This document shows, one piece after another, positions 8,523-16,610 of a stretch of 64,000 bases of DNA (its first letter is position 1; each line of letters starts with the position of its first letter). The DNA comes from Hyphomicrobiales bacterium (GTDB taxonomy: Bacteria > Pseudomonadota > Alphaproteobacteria > Rhizobiales > Devosiaceae): the NCBI GenBank assembly GCA_027487555.1, contig JAIYDI010000004.1, forward strand, positions 124,001-188,000, written 5' to 3'. The position numbers and the translations under genes are program-made. The notes below the pieces were generated by a model. The model searched no databases and was not told the DNA's origin. It saw nothing but the letters and a program-made list of their open reading frames with translations.

Positions 8523-9550
8523 GGCGGTCCTTTTGGGATGAGGGGGAGATTTGCGCCGCGACGGATGACCGACACGGCATCGGCAAGATCGGCCCGCGCG
8601 CCTTGCCGGATCAGCACGTGCTCGTCCCAATGGGGACCGGCGAGCACGGCTGAGGTAAGGGCGGGCCCCGCCTCGACGAGCACTTCGAGCACACCTGCGT
8701 GGCCCAGACGGCGAAGGGCGATCTCGATGTCGTCCTCCACCCACACGTCGAAGCCACGGGCCGCTGCCGCCTCAAGATAGGCCGGCATCACCCGCCTTCG
8801 CCGGTCGAGGATGACGAGTATTCGCCGCTTTCCAACGTGGTCGGCCACACGCCGCACCGTGAACAACGGGTCGTCCGCGATGATGGTGCCTGAACCCGTG
8901 AGCACGGCGTCGGCGCGTCGGCGCAGATGATGGGCAAGGTCCAGCGCCATCGCGCCAGTGAATGTCTTTTGCCCGGGCCCAGGGATCATCGACCCTGAAG
9001 GCGTCAAGGCCTGCTTGACGGTGACGAAAGGCATGCCGGTGCGGCTGTGCCTGGTGAACGGCGCAAGCAGCCGCTCAGCATCTGCTGCCAAGGCCTTGGC
9101 CCCTTCATGGGCAAGATCGGCCCAGAGCCTGACGTGCCGACCTTCGGCGCGCAGCCGCTCAAGGCCACCCCCCGCAACCCCTGGATTGGGGTCGCGGCAG
9201 GCGATCCAGATCTGCTGCACTGGCGCGGTGAGGAGCGCCGCTGTGCAGGGCGGGGTTCGGCCATGATGGTTGCAGGGTTCGAGCGTAACGATAGCGACCC
9301 GCGCACGATCAAAGGACAGCGCAGCGCGTGCGGCCGCAAGGGCAGCGGCTTCAGCGTGCGGGGCGCCGGCGCGCTCATGCGCACCTGTGGCCACGACTGC
9401 CCCTGCCGCATCGAGGAGAACGCAGCCGACTGGCGGATTGGGCGCCGTGGCGCCCTCAAAGGCGCGAGCCAGAGCCAGCGCCTGCGCGAAAGCTGCGGCA
9501 AGACAGGCCGGCGTTAGTTCAAAATCAGGCGGGCTAGGTGCTTTCGTCAT
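8507..9550 (-). CDS. ribD: Bifunctional diaminohydroxyphosphoribosylaminopyrimidine deaminase / 5-amino-6-(5-phosphoribosylamino)uracil reductase
   Basis: Translated from 9550 the protein is 347 residues. The deaminase domain keeps PNPPVGCVL (37-45), the zinc-binding HAE at 65-67 and the second zinc motif EPCNHHGRTPPC at 91-102. The reductase domain follows from about 165 (PFVTVKQALTPSGSM) and includes an ILVILDRRRR nucleotide-site strand. The open frame runs further upstream, but an ATG at 9640 would lie before the intrinsic terminator of the riboswitch leader, so I place the start after it, at 9550; the ATG at 9562 is the alternative. It is the first gene of the rib operon and is controlled by the FMN riboswitch. 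Confidence 0.93.
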   Translation of the reverse strand: MTKAPSPPDFELTPACLAAAFAQALALARAFEGATAPNPPVGCVLLDAAGAVVATGAHERAGAPHAEAAALAAARAALSFDRARVAIVTLEPCNHHGRTPPCTAALLTAPVQQIWIACRDPNPGVAGGGLERLRAEGRHVRLWADLAHEGAKALAADAERLLAPFTRHSRTGMPFVTVKQALTPSGSMIPGPGQKTFTGAMALDLAHHLRRRADAVLTGSGTIIADDPLFTVRRVADHVGKRRILVILDRRRRVMPAYLEAAAARGFDVWVEDDIEIALRRLGHAGVLEVLVEAGPALTSAVLAGPHWDEHVLIRQGARADLADAVSVIRRGANLPLIPKGPPCSLE

Positions 9551-9592
9551 GCTCCGGACCATCGTCAAACCGATGAGTTCCAGGGCGCATGA

Positions 9593-9628
9593 CACAACAA
9601 GCGCACTATCCGGGGGCGGATAGCACGC
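9593..9628 (-). terminator. Intrinsic terminator in the FMN riboswitch leader (expression platform)
   Basis: On the minus strand a 12-bp stem (GCGTGCTATCCG / CGGATAGTGCGC, two G-U pairs) with a CCCC loop is followed at once by TTGTTGTGT. It lies between the aptamer and ribD. FMN binding would favour this hairpin and stop transcription; without FMN an antiterminator involving the aptamer 3' end would form. The antiterminator pairing was not worked out. Confidence 0.75.
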
Positions 9629-9643
9629 TTGGCCGATCATGTG

Positions 9644-9781
9644 TTCTCTTCCATCCGGACTATACCGTCGGCTCCGGAGTTTCACCGGATCTGCTGACCC
9701 TCCCCAAAGGGGAGGCGCTCGCGGGCTGATGCGCCATCGGCACAATCACCGCCGGTGGGGAATTGCACCCCGCCCTGAGAA
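9644..9781 (-). promoter_or_regulatory. FMN riboswitch (RFN element) controlling ribD-ribE-ribBA-ribH
   Basis: The minus strand shows the RFN core in order: TTCTCAGGGCGGGGTG at the 5' end, CCCCACCGGCGGT, AGCCCGCGAGCG, a variable hairpin (CTCCCC TTTG GGGGAG-like), GATCCGGTGAAACTCCGGAG, CCGACGGT and TCCGGATGGAAGAGAA closing the P1 stem. All these blocks match the conserved FMN aptamer. It senses flavin mononucleotide and should shut the operon off when FMN is plentiful. A terminator hairpin sits 16 bases downstream, so control is most likely at transcription. Confidence 0.97.
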
Positions 9782-9808
9782 CTCGCGCAGGCGAACCTGC
9801 ACCCTTTG

Positions 9809-9837
9809 CATCTAGGGCACAGATCGGCTCGCGACAA
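9809..9837 (-). promoter_or_regulatory. Candidate promoter of the rib operon
   Basis: On the minus strand TTGTCG (9837-9832) and TAGATG (9814-9809) are 17 bases apart and would start transcription about 20 bases before the riboswitch. The -10 match is weak, so the call rests on spacing and position. Confidence 0.35.
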
Positions 9838-10127
9838 GCCGTGCGTTGCCGACAGGCAATCTGCCGCACCTTCAGAATAGGCCAGATTGAAACAACGCAC
9901 CGTGTTTGTGCCGGTGGTCAGATGCAGGCATCGTGGAGGGACGCGCGCAGAGCCAGGCCGCCAGCCCAAGGGTCGCCACCCGGTCCACCTCAAAGAAGTG
10001 CCGACGAGTTGGCGCCATCACGACGGAACACCACAGATCGGTTGGTGCATTCAACTGGTTGTTTCCGCCGCCATGCTCCCGAATTTCGGCGTCCCCTGCT
10101 CTCGCTCAAGCGCGCACCAAGCGCGGA
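9838..10127. other. Intergenic stretch with no supported gene
   Basis: This segment lies between the divergent rib promoter region and the end of the TetR gene. Several open frames cross it but none has a plausible start, composition or recognisable product. I see no strong hairpin here. Confidence 0.6.
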
Positions 10128-10751
10128 TCAGGGTTTCCTGAGCCCACGGACGAACGATTCAGCGAAAGCATCTATGGCAATTTCGGCGCGTTCCTCCCAA
10201 TCCGGCAGCCCGCTGAGCGGGCCGAACAGAGCAGCATTGATACCAGGTGCGAGCAGCACCAGCGGGCTATCATCAATGCGCGAGGGCGCCAGTTCACCGC
10301 GCGCGATCCCGTAGTCGATCAGTTGCCGCAGCATAGCTTCGGCCTTGCCGAACAATTCGCGATAACATTCTTCCGCAAGATCAGGAAACCGCTGCCACTC
10401 CAGCAGCAGGATGCGCATCAGCACCACGGCCTCGGAATGCGCAGCCTGACGGAAGGCTACACGCAGTATGGCCCGCAGGATATCGGCGAAAGGAGCGTCG
10501 CCGAAGGCGTCCACCATCTGTTCATCGCCAAGGGGCTCGACAAAGTGCGCTCGGAACAGCGCCCGGAACAATGCCTCCTTGGTATCGAAGTAATTGTAGA
10601 TGGTGCCATGCGAGATCCCGGCGCGGCGAGCGACCTGCGTGAGTTTGGCGCCGGCAAAGCCGTTGAGCGCAAACTCCTGCAGGGCTGCCGACATGATCTC
10701 GCCTGGACGTTCGTCCTTGCGGCGTTGGCGTTTCCGAATGGTTTCGTCCAT
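10128..10751 (-). CDS. TetR-family repressor of the adjacent exporter
   Basis: The 207-residue protein has an N-terminal TetR helix-turn-helix (about 18-63) with the typical AGISHGTIYNYFDTKEALF recognition segment and a ligand-binding C-terminal half. It faces the DevBCA-type operon across a 75-base gap that contains two palindromes, the usual arrangement for a TetR repressor of a drug or lipid exporter. The open frame extends far upstream into the exporter region, but only starts near the palindromes make sense; I use the ATG at 10751, with 10775 as an alternative. The ligand is unknown. Confidence 0.88.
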   Translation of the reverse strand: MDETIRKRQRRKDERPGEIMSAALQEFALNGFAGAKLTQVARRAGISHGTIYNYFDTKEALFRALFRAHFVEPLGDEQMVDAFGDAPFADILRAILRVAFRQAAHSEAVVLMRILLLEWQRFPDLAEECYRELFGKAEAMLRQLIDYGIARGELAPSRIDDSPLVLLAPGINAALFGPLSGLPDWEERAEIAIDAFAESFVRGLRKP

Positions 10752-10769
10752 GTCGTCAAATCCACTTAT

Positions 10770-10807
10770 TGACATGCTTGTCATTAACGCTGCTGACATA
10801 TATGTCA
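10770..10807. promoter_or_regulatory. Twin palindromic operators for the TetR regulator
   Basis: Two copies of TGACA-N4-TGTCA occur at 10770-10783 (TGACATGCTTGTCA) and 10794-10807 (TGACATATATGTCA, a perfect palindrome), 24 bases apart. They sit between the divergent tetR and exporter genes, and the first overlaps a TTGACA hexamer. Binding by the TetR dimer would repress both directions. Confidence 0.75.
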
Positions 10808-10826
10808 ATAACATCGATGACGGAAC

Positions 10827-11987
10827 ATGATGATGAGCGAACAAGCAGCACACTCTCGGGCGGAAACACCACTCCCCCTCCTGGCAGTGAACAGAAAACC
10901 CGCGGGCGGCGCACGACCGCTTTGGCGCAGCGGGCTCGTGTGGGTCGTGCTCGGGGTGGCTGTGCTGGGCGCCGGCGTTGCCCTGACTGCCGTGAGCGGC
11001 ACCGCAGATGGCACTGGCGCGCCAGTCGCGGCGGCGGTCTCTCCGGATGCTGCACTCCCGCATCTCGCGGCACTCGGCGTGATCGCCCCGCGGGGTGGCG
11101 TGACAGCGGTGATGCCGGCCGAAAGCGTACGCGGGGCGGTGGTAACCGGTATTCTGGTGAGCGAAGGCGACATTGTGCAGGCAGGCGACGCGATCGCGGC
11201 GCTGGATACTCTCCCGCGCGCGGCGGCCAATCTCGCCGGCGCCGAGGCGAATGTGCGGGGCAAGTCCGCCGCCCTGGCGCAGAGCCGGCTTTCTCTCGAC
11301 TCCGATGCCGCGGCGGCAAAGGCCGCAATAGCCCTCGCGGAAGCGCAACTGGCGCAAGCCGAGCGCAGTCTTGCCCGCGCCCGACAGCTCTCTCCGACGA
11401 ATGCCATCTCTCAGGCAAGCCTCGAAGACCTGCAAACCGAACTCGACGTCCGACTGGCACAGCTGGACCAAGCGCGCGCCCGGCAGGTGCGCCTCGCCAC
11501 GGCGACGGACCAGCATCCGGACATCGTCGCGGCGGCCGAGGCGCTCCGCGCTGCAGAGGCCGACCTGGAACTCGCCCGGATCGCCGTGGCCGAAGCGACC
11601 GTCCGTGCGCCCTTTACAGGGATGGTGCTGTCGGTGGAGGCGCGCATAGGCGAGCCGGTATCCAGCGCCGGTGTTGTCCGCATAGCGGCGAGCGGCCCGA
11701 TCGAAGCCGAACTGGAAGTGCACCAGGACCGCATAGCCGATGTGACGACGGGAGCTACAGTTTCCCTGCGGGCGGCGGCCATTCCCGATACACTGGCCGG
11801 CAAGGTCATCGCCATCGGCACCGAAGTGCGGCGCCAGGCCGTGTTTGACGCAGACCCGGCCGCCAACACGGACAGCCGCGTGATTGATGTGCGGGTGGAA
11901 CTCAACGCGGCCTCCGCCGAACTCGCGCGCAAGCTGATCGGGCTGCAGGTCGTGGCGGATATCTCCAGCTTGGGTGACCTGCCGTGA
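10827..11987 (+). CDS. HlyD/DevB-type membrane fusion protein of an ABC exporter
   Basis: The 386-residue protein has a short cytoplasmic N-terminus, one transmembrane segment (about 36-56) and a periplasmic adaptor body. A biotinyl-lipoyl-like half (around 95-125) is followed by Ala/Glu/Gln-rich heptad helices (about 130-250) predicted to form a coiled-coil hairpin, then the second lipoyl half (APFTGMVLSVEARIGEPV) and a beta-barrel. This is the layout of DevB-like adaptors that link an inner-membrane ABC transporter to an outer-membrane channel. Three ATG codons occur at the start (10827, 10830, 10833). Its stop overlaps the permease start (GTGA). No outer-membrane TolC gene is nearby. Confidence 0.85.
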   Translation: MMMSEQAAHSRAETPLPLLAVNRKPAGGARPLWRSGLVWVVLGVAVLGAGVALTAVSGTADGTGAPVAAAVSPDAALPHLAALGVIAPRGGVTAVMPAESVRGAVVTGILVSEGDIVQAGDAIAALDTLPRAAANLAGAEANVRGKSAALAQSRLSLDSDAAAAKAAIALAEAQLAQAERSLARARQLSPTNAISQASLEDLQTELDVRLAQLDQARARQVRLATATDQHPDIVAAAEALRAAEADLELARIAVAEATVRAPFTGMVLSVEARIGEPVSSAGVVRIAASGPIEAELEVHQDRIADVTTGATVSLRAAAIPDTLAGKVIAIGTEVRRQAVFDADPAANTDSRVIDVRVELNAASAELARKLIGLQVVADISSLGDLP

Positions 11988-13162
11988 CCTACCTGCTCGA
12001 AATCCTGCTCAGGCGCCTGCCGGTAGGCTGGCTGCAACTGCGGCATCGAAAGGGTCGCCTGATCGCGGCGATTGCCGGGGTTGCCTTTGCCTGCCTGTTG
12101 GTCTTCTTTCAGCTGGGCTTTCTTGGCGCGCTGACCACAGCGGTAGGACTGCCATACCAGAAGACCAGTGCGGACCTCATCATTTCCGGGGCGGGGACGC
12201 GTACCTTGCAGGATGGGGCCAATATCCCGCGGCAAGTCATGCTCGATGCCTTGTCAGTGCCGGGCATTGCGGCGGCGACGCCATTGTTCGTGGGCACGTT
12301 GCGGCTGGAGGGCGTGAACACCACAGACCTGGCACTCACCGTGTTTGGAGCCAATCCCTCGGCGCTTGCCCCATTCTGGGATGCCGATATCGCGGCGGGC
12401 GCCGAACGGCTGCGTCAGGCCGATACAGTGTTGCTCGACAAGAAGTCACGCTTTCTCGACCCCGCGCTGCGCGAGAGGGTAGAAAATGGTCCGCCGCTGA
12501 TGTTCGAAGCCAATAAACGGCAACTCGCCCTGGCAGGCAGCTTCGCGATCGGCGCAGGTTTCGAATCCGACGGCTATGCCTTCGTTTCCGACCAGACATT
12601 CCTGAGGATATTCCCCGACCGCTCGGCACGGGCGCCCAACCACGTGCTGGTGCGGCTATCGGCGGGGGTCGACGCACAGCAGGTGCTGGCGGCCCTGAGG
12701 GCGAAGCTGGATGTGCCCGGGGTGCTGGTCAGGACGGTTGCCGACGCACGCAGTGGGGAGCAGGCCTACCAGACGGTGGAGCGCCCCATAGGCGTGATCT
12801 TCGGCTTTGGCGCGATCATGGGAATCATGGTCGGCCTCGTCATCGTCTATCAGGTGCTGTCGACCGAGGTGTCCGACCATATCCGCGAGTACGCAACGCT
12901 GAAAGCGATTGGCTATCGCAACCGCTACTTCACCAGCGTAGTGCTGGAACAGGCCGTGATCCTTGCCATCGGTGGCTTCGTGCCAGGGGCGCTCGTCGCG
13001 AGCCTCATTTATTCCGCCCTTGCCGATACCACGGGCCTGCCTCTCGGGATGACTCTCGACAGAGCCATGAGCGTTGTCGTCGGGGCACTGGTCGCGGCGA
13101 TACTCTCGGGCCTTTTCGCAGCCCGCCGCGTTGCGACGGCCGATCCGGCGGAGCTTTACTGA
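11984..13162 (+). CDS. DevC-type ABC exporter permease (FtsX-like)
   Basis: The 392-residue protein has one N-terminal transmembrane segment (about 24-46), a large periplasmic domain (about 50-265) and three C-terminal membrane segments from about 275 onward, the MacB/FtsX topology. The C-terminal VSDHIREYATLKAIGYRN segment is typical of DevC. It starts with GTG inside the stop of the adaptor gene and ends in TGATG overlapping the ATPase start. Together the three genes form a DevBCA-type exporter, known in other bacteria for moving glycolipids or other lipophilic cargo; the cargo here is unknown. Confidence 0.87.
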   Translation: MTYLLEILLRRLPVGWLQLRHRKGRLIAAIAGVAFACLLVFFQLGFLGALTTAVGLPYQKTSADLIISGAGTRTLQDGANIPRQVMLDALSVPGIAAATPLFVGTLRLEGVNTTDLALTVFGANPSALAPFWDADIAAGAERLRQADTVLLDKKSRFLDPALRERVENGPPLMFEANKRQLALAGSFAIGAGFESDGYAFVSDQTFLRIFPDRSARAPNHVLVRLSAGVDAQQVLAALRAKLDVPGVLVRTVADARSGEQAYQTVERPIGVIFGFGAIMGIMVGLVIVYQVLSTEVSDHIREYATLKAIGYRNRYFTSVVLEQAVILAIGGFVPGALVASLIYSALADTTGLPLGMTLDRAMSVVVGALVAAILSGLFAARRVATADPAELY

Positions 13163-13866
13163 TGCATGCCAGTCCGGTGATCACTGTTGAAGCCTTGCAG
13201 CACGCCTTCGGCACGGGCGAAGCCCGCGCACAGGTGCTGTTCGATCTGGATCTCACGCTGCGACGCGGAGAGCTGGTTGTGATGAAAGGCGCGTCCGGCT
13301 CGGGAAAGACCACGCTCCTGACCCTGCTTGCCTGCCTGCGGCGCGTGCAACAGGGTCGAGTCGACGTGCTGGGAACCTCAGTCGAAACGGCCGACGAAGC
13401 GCAACGCGTGCGTCTCAGGCGGCGCATGGGTTTCATCTTTCAAGCCCACAACCTTCATCCGGCGCTGAGCGCCATTCAAAACGTGCGGCTGGGGCTCGAA
13501 CTACATGGCGGCGAGCTCACTCAACCCTGGCAGGAGGCGGCAGCGCACGCGCTCGATATGGTCGGGCTACGAGATCGACATGGCTACCTGCCGAAGAATC
13601 TTTCGGGCGGGCAGAAGCAGCGGGTCGCCGTCGCCCGGGCCCTGGTGGGCAATCCCGACCTGGTATTTGCCGATGAACCGACTGCGGCGCTCGATGCCGA
13701 AGCTGGGGGGCGCGTGCTCGACCTGTTCGAGGCGCTGGCGCTGGAGAGGGGCACGACACTGCTTGTTGTCACGCATGACCAGCGGGTCATCGACCGCGCA
13801 AGCCGCGTCGTCACGCTCGCGGACGGCCGGATCGTGGATGATCGCACCAGAACCCCGCAATCGTGA
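13162..13866 (+). CDS. DevA-type ABC exporter ATP-binding protein
   Basis: The 234-residue ATPase of the LolD/MacB/DevA class has Walker A GASGSGKTT (43-51), signature LSGGQKQR (147-154), Walker B LVFADEP (167-173) and the H-loop in VVTHDQR. It would drive the mechanotransmission-type exporter encoded with it. It is the last gene of the operon and is followed by about 260 bases without a gene before the convergent chemoreceptor gene. Confidence 0.92.
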   Translation: MHASPVITVEALQHAFGTGEARAQVLFDLDLTLRRGELVVMKGASGSGKTTLLTLLACLRRVQQGRVDVLGTSVETADEAQRVRLRRRMGFIFQAHNLHPALSAIQNVRLGLELHGGELTQPWQEAAAHALDMVGLRDRHGYLPKNLSGGQKQRVAVARALVGNPDLVFADEPTAALDAEAGGRVLDLFEALALERGTTLLVVTHDQRVIDRASRVVTLADGRIVDDRTRTPQS

Positions 13867-14058
13867 GACTCGACGGGTCCCGCGGAAGCAACGGCTCAGC
13901 GTGACCTGAGTCGGATCGGCGTTCCGCTGCGGACGCGGTGTTTCGACCCGCCAGTGCCGCACGCATCGTCCGGAGAACGGCATGCGCACAGTCCGGCGCC
14001 ATTGGGCATCGCCTCGATCGCAGTCATTGGAGCCAGTGGGCAGCAAACATGAGAGGAG

Positions 14059-14095
14059 CGCGGCCGCCGCCGTCCAGGGCGGGGCGGCGGCCGCG
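14059..14095. terminator. Very GC-rich hairpin between convergent genes
   Basis: A perfect 13-bp inverted repeat (CGCGGCCGCCGCC / GGCGGCGGCCGCG) with an 11-base loop lies between devA and the chemoreceptor gene, which converge. No T-run is present on either strand. It may halt or slow polymerase from both sides; a protein-binding role is also possible. Confidence 0.45.
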
Positions 14096-14125
14096 GTGAT
14101 GGAGGGGCGGTCTTGCCCGGGGACT

Positions 14126-16054
14126 TCACGCGGCGCGAGAGAGCAACCGCTTCCTCGTCGTCGTGGAGCTTGCCTCTGAGCCGAGCTGAAACACTGATAC
14201 CAAGTCGTCCACAGCGATGGCCTGGCTCTCCGTCTGCTCGATGGCGGCATTGGTCTGTTCGACCAGCGCCGCATTGTGTTGCGTAGCCTCGTCCAGTTGC
14301 CGCACCGCAAAGGTGACCTCATGGATGGCTTCAGCCTGACCATGGCTGGCCACGGCGATCTTGCGGATCATCTCGGCGCTCTGGCGAACCGATGCGAGCA
14401 CAGAGGCGAGGCCAGCCGAAGCCGTGTTCACCAGATCGGCACCGGTCCGTATCTCCCCTTCACTGCGCGCAATCAATGACTTGACCTCTGCCGAGGACTG
14501 CGCCGCCGACTGTGCCAGCCGGCGAACCTCCTGAGCGACAACGGCAAACCCCTTGCCAGCATCACCCGCTCTGGCCGCTTCGACCGACGCGTTGAGCGCC
14601 AGCAGGTTGGTCTGAAACGCGATGCCGTCAATGATGCCAATGATCGCCGCGATCTGCGAGGAAGACGCGGTAATGCGTTCCATCGCCTCGCGTGCCCGCA
14701 AGACCGTCGAGCCGGTTTCTTCTGCAGTCGCAGAGGCCGTGTCTGTGAGCTTTGATGCGTCTCCCGCACTCTTGGCGTTGTCGGACACAGTGACCGCGAG
14801 TTGTTCGATCGCCGTGGATGTCTCCTCAAGGGTCGCAGCTTGCCGGGTGGTGCGCTCCGACAAGTCGTTGGCCCCCGCAAGAAGCTCGGAGGTCGCGGTG
14901 CGCAAGGAGCTTGAGGTCTTGCGCATGTCCTTAACGATCTCCGTCATCTTCTCGGCCACGGCATTCGTATCATCCCGCAATTGCCCGAATGCGCCCTCGA
15001 ATGCACCCTTCACACGCGGCTCGAGATTGGCCTTGGCCAACGAGGTCAATACCGCGCCCGTGGCAGAAATGCCGGTTTCGACCGTATCGAGCAACTGGTT
15101 GACGTCGGCGGCGAGGGCGTTCAGCTCAGCATCGGCAAAGTGCGCGGTAACCCGAGCCTCAAGATTGCCCGAACGTGCTGCATTGACCACGGAACTGAAC
15201 GCGCCCTGGAGCTCCGACATCATTGCCCGGCGCTGGGTTTCGCGGGAAGCCATATCGGCTGTCTCACGAGATGCGAGGGTCTTCAAGTCAAGACTCTTCT
15301 GCCGGAAGATCTCGGCAGCCTGCGCCATGAGCCCGATTTCGTCGCCACGAGAAGTGAAGGGTATCACTTCCTCAAGCAAGCCACTCGCAACCCGCGTCAC
15401 AGCCAATTGCAGCTTGCGCAGGCGCTCGGCAACGCTGCGGATGATGACATATCCGCCATACCCGATCGCTCCAACAGCAAGAGCGCCCGCAAGAACAATC
15501 GCGACCAAGATCATGTCCTGGAAGCTTCCAATCTCCACCAGGTCGTCGATGGCATTGTTCTGCAGAAGAACAATCTCATCGGAAATGGCCGCACTGATGG
15601 GATCGATGGCGGGGTAAAGGCGCTTCTCAGCGAAATCCACCAGCGCCGCCTGGTCCTGGGCCTTGAGGATCGCAGTAAGGTGCTCCATCTCTGTAGCGGC
15701 TGCCGCGATCGCCTTTTCGACAGGCGCCTCGGCGATCTGGTCCTCTTCGGGCTTCACCCTGGCGAGTTCGGCAGTCCAGAGTTGCTCGATCTGAGACTGC
15801 GCGTCCGCCATAACCTGAGCTGACTGCTCCCACGACACCGTTCCAGCGCGTGTCTTGTGAACATTGTCAACGATCGCCACCGCATAGGCATCGGCGATTA
15901 TCTTCAGATTGCTGATGGGCCGCATGTGGTCATTGACCAGCATGTTGGTGTTGGCGCGCATCACCATCAGGCTGAAGCAACCTGCCCCAATCAGCGCAGC
16001 TATCACTGCCGTGAGCATCCCCAACGAAATGCTCAGACGTGTCTTTAGTGTCAT
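14126..16054 (-). CDS. Methyl-accepting chemotaxis protein, membrane-bound with periplasmic helical sensor
   Basis: The 642-residue receptor has TM1 at about 7-32, a helical periplasmic domain (33-180) of the four-helix-bundle type, TM2 at about 181-205, a HAMP domain after it, and a long cytoplasmic signalling coiled coil. The hairpin tip reads [19 protein letters not shown], which contacts CheA and CheW. The C-terminus lacks a CheR-binding pentapeptide of the NWETF type. I start at the ATG at 16054, where GAGGGGAATA precedes it. No che operon is in the window, so it probably feeds a cluster elsewhere. The ligand is unknown. Confidence 0.92.
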   Translation of the reverse strand: MTLKTRLSISLGMLTAVIAALIGAGCFSLMVMRANTNMLVNDHMRPISNLKIIADAYAVAIVDNVHKTRAGTVSWEQSAQVMADAQSQIEQLWTAELARVKPEEDQIAEAPVEKAIAAAATEMEHLTAILKAQDQAALVDFAEKRLYPAIDPISAAISDEIVLLQNNAIDDLVEIGSFQDMILVAIVLAGALAVGAIGYGGYVIIRSVAERLRKLQLAVTRVASGLLEEVIPFTSRGDEIGLMAQAAEIFRQKSLDLKTLASRETADMASRETQRRAMMSELQGAFSSVVNAARSGNLEARVTAHFADAELNALAADVNQLLDTVETGISATGAVLTSLAKANLEPRVKGAFEGAFGQLRDDTNAVAEKMTEIVKDMRKTSSSLRTATSELLAGANDLSERTTRQAATLEETSTAIEQLAVTVSDNAKSAGDASKLTDTASATAEETGSTVLRAREAMERITASSSQIAAIIGIIDGIAFQTNLLALNASVEAARAGDAGKGFAVVAQEVRRLAQSAAQSSAEVKSLIARSEGEIRTGADLVNTASAGLASVLASVRQSAEMIRKIAVASHGQAEAIHEVTFAVRQLDEATQHNAALVEQTNAAIEQTESQAIAVDDLVSVFQLGSEASSTTTRKRLLSRAA

Positions 16055-16610
16055 TATTCCCCTCGGATTCTCCGATTGCCTGCAGCCCGACACCTCGCCA
16101 AACGGCAAGCGCACACCCCAAAAGGGGAGCGGCTCACGTCGGCCCGTGCCCGTGCAGCAAAGCGATCACTTTCGGATAAATTCATTCCCTGTACGTATTA
16201 AGACACAGGAGAAGTTAACTAAATGTCGATGCATGCAGCTTCAGCGCCCGTGCCATCGGCATATGCGGGACAGGAAACGAACAGGTCTGACATGGTTGCG
16301 TGGCGTGGTGACCAGCGCTCCCCATGCCGCCCCTGGCGGCAATAGAGTCCATTGTCGATTGTCGCGTTCCGTGAGGCGAGCGGTCGAGTTGCAATGCAAG
16401 CTGGTGGATGCGCTTGTTGGAATGCGACAGGTCGCGCAGCCTATCGCGCGCCTGGTCACGCAACTGCCGTTCGAGCCGGGTCCGATCGGTCGTGAATTCC
16501 AAGCTACGCCCAAGCGCACACGCACGGATTGACGCAAAGCACTCGCCAAGGCCATGCCGGGCGCTGTGGGGCACCCGGCATGGACTCAAGACGCAGTCGT
16601 TCAGCCGGCA
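16055..16610. other. Intergenic stretch between two chemoreceptor genes, no supported gene
   Basis: Upstream of the first chemoreceptor gene there is an AT-richer patch around 16170-16225 that probably carries its promoter; I could not fix the hexamers. Open frames of about 100-200 codons cross the rest in several frames but none has a plausible product or ribosome binding site. Confidence 0.6.

Noticed and set aside
9550..9640. Upstream ribD start at 9640 directly after the riboswitch
   Set aside because: The intrinsic terminator hairpin would lie inside the coding region and the added residues are not conserved-looking, although a fair GGAAGAGA precedes this ATG.
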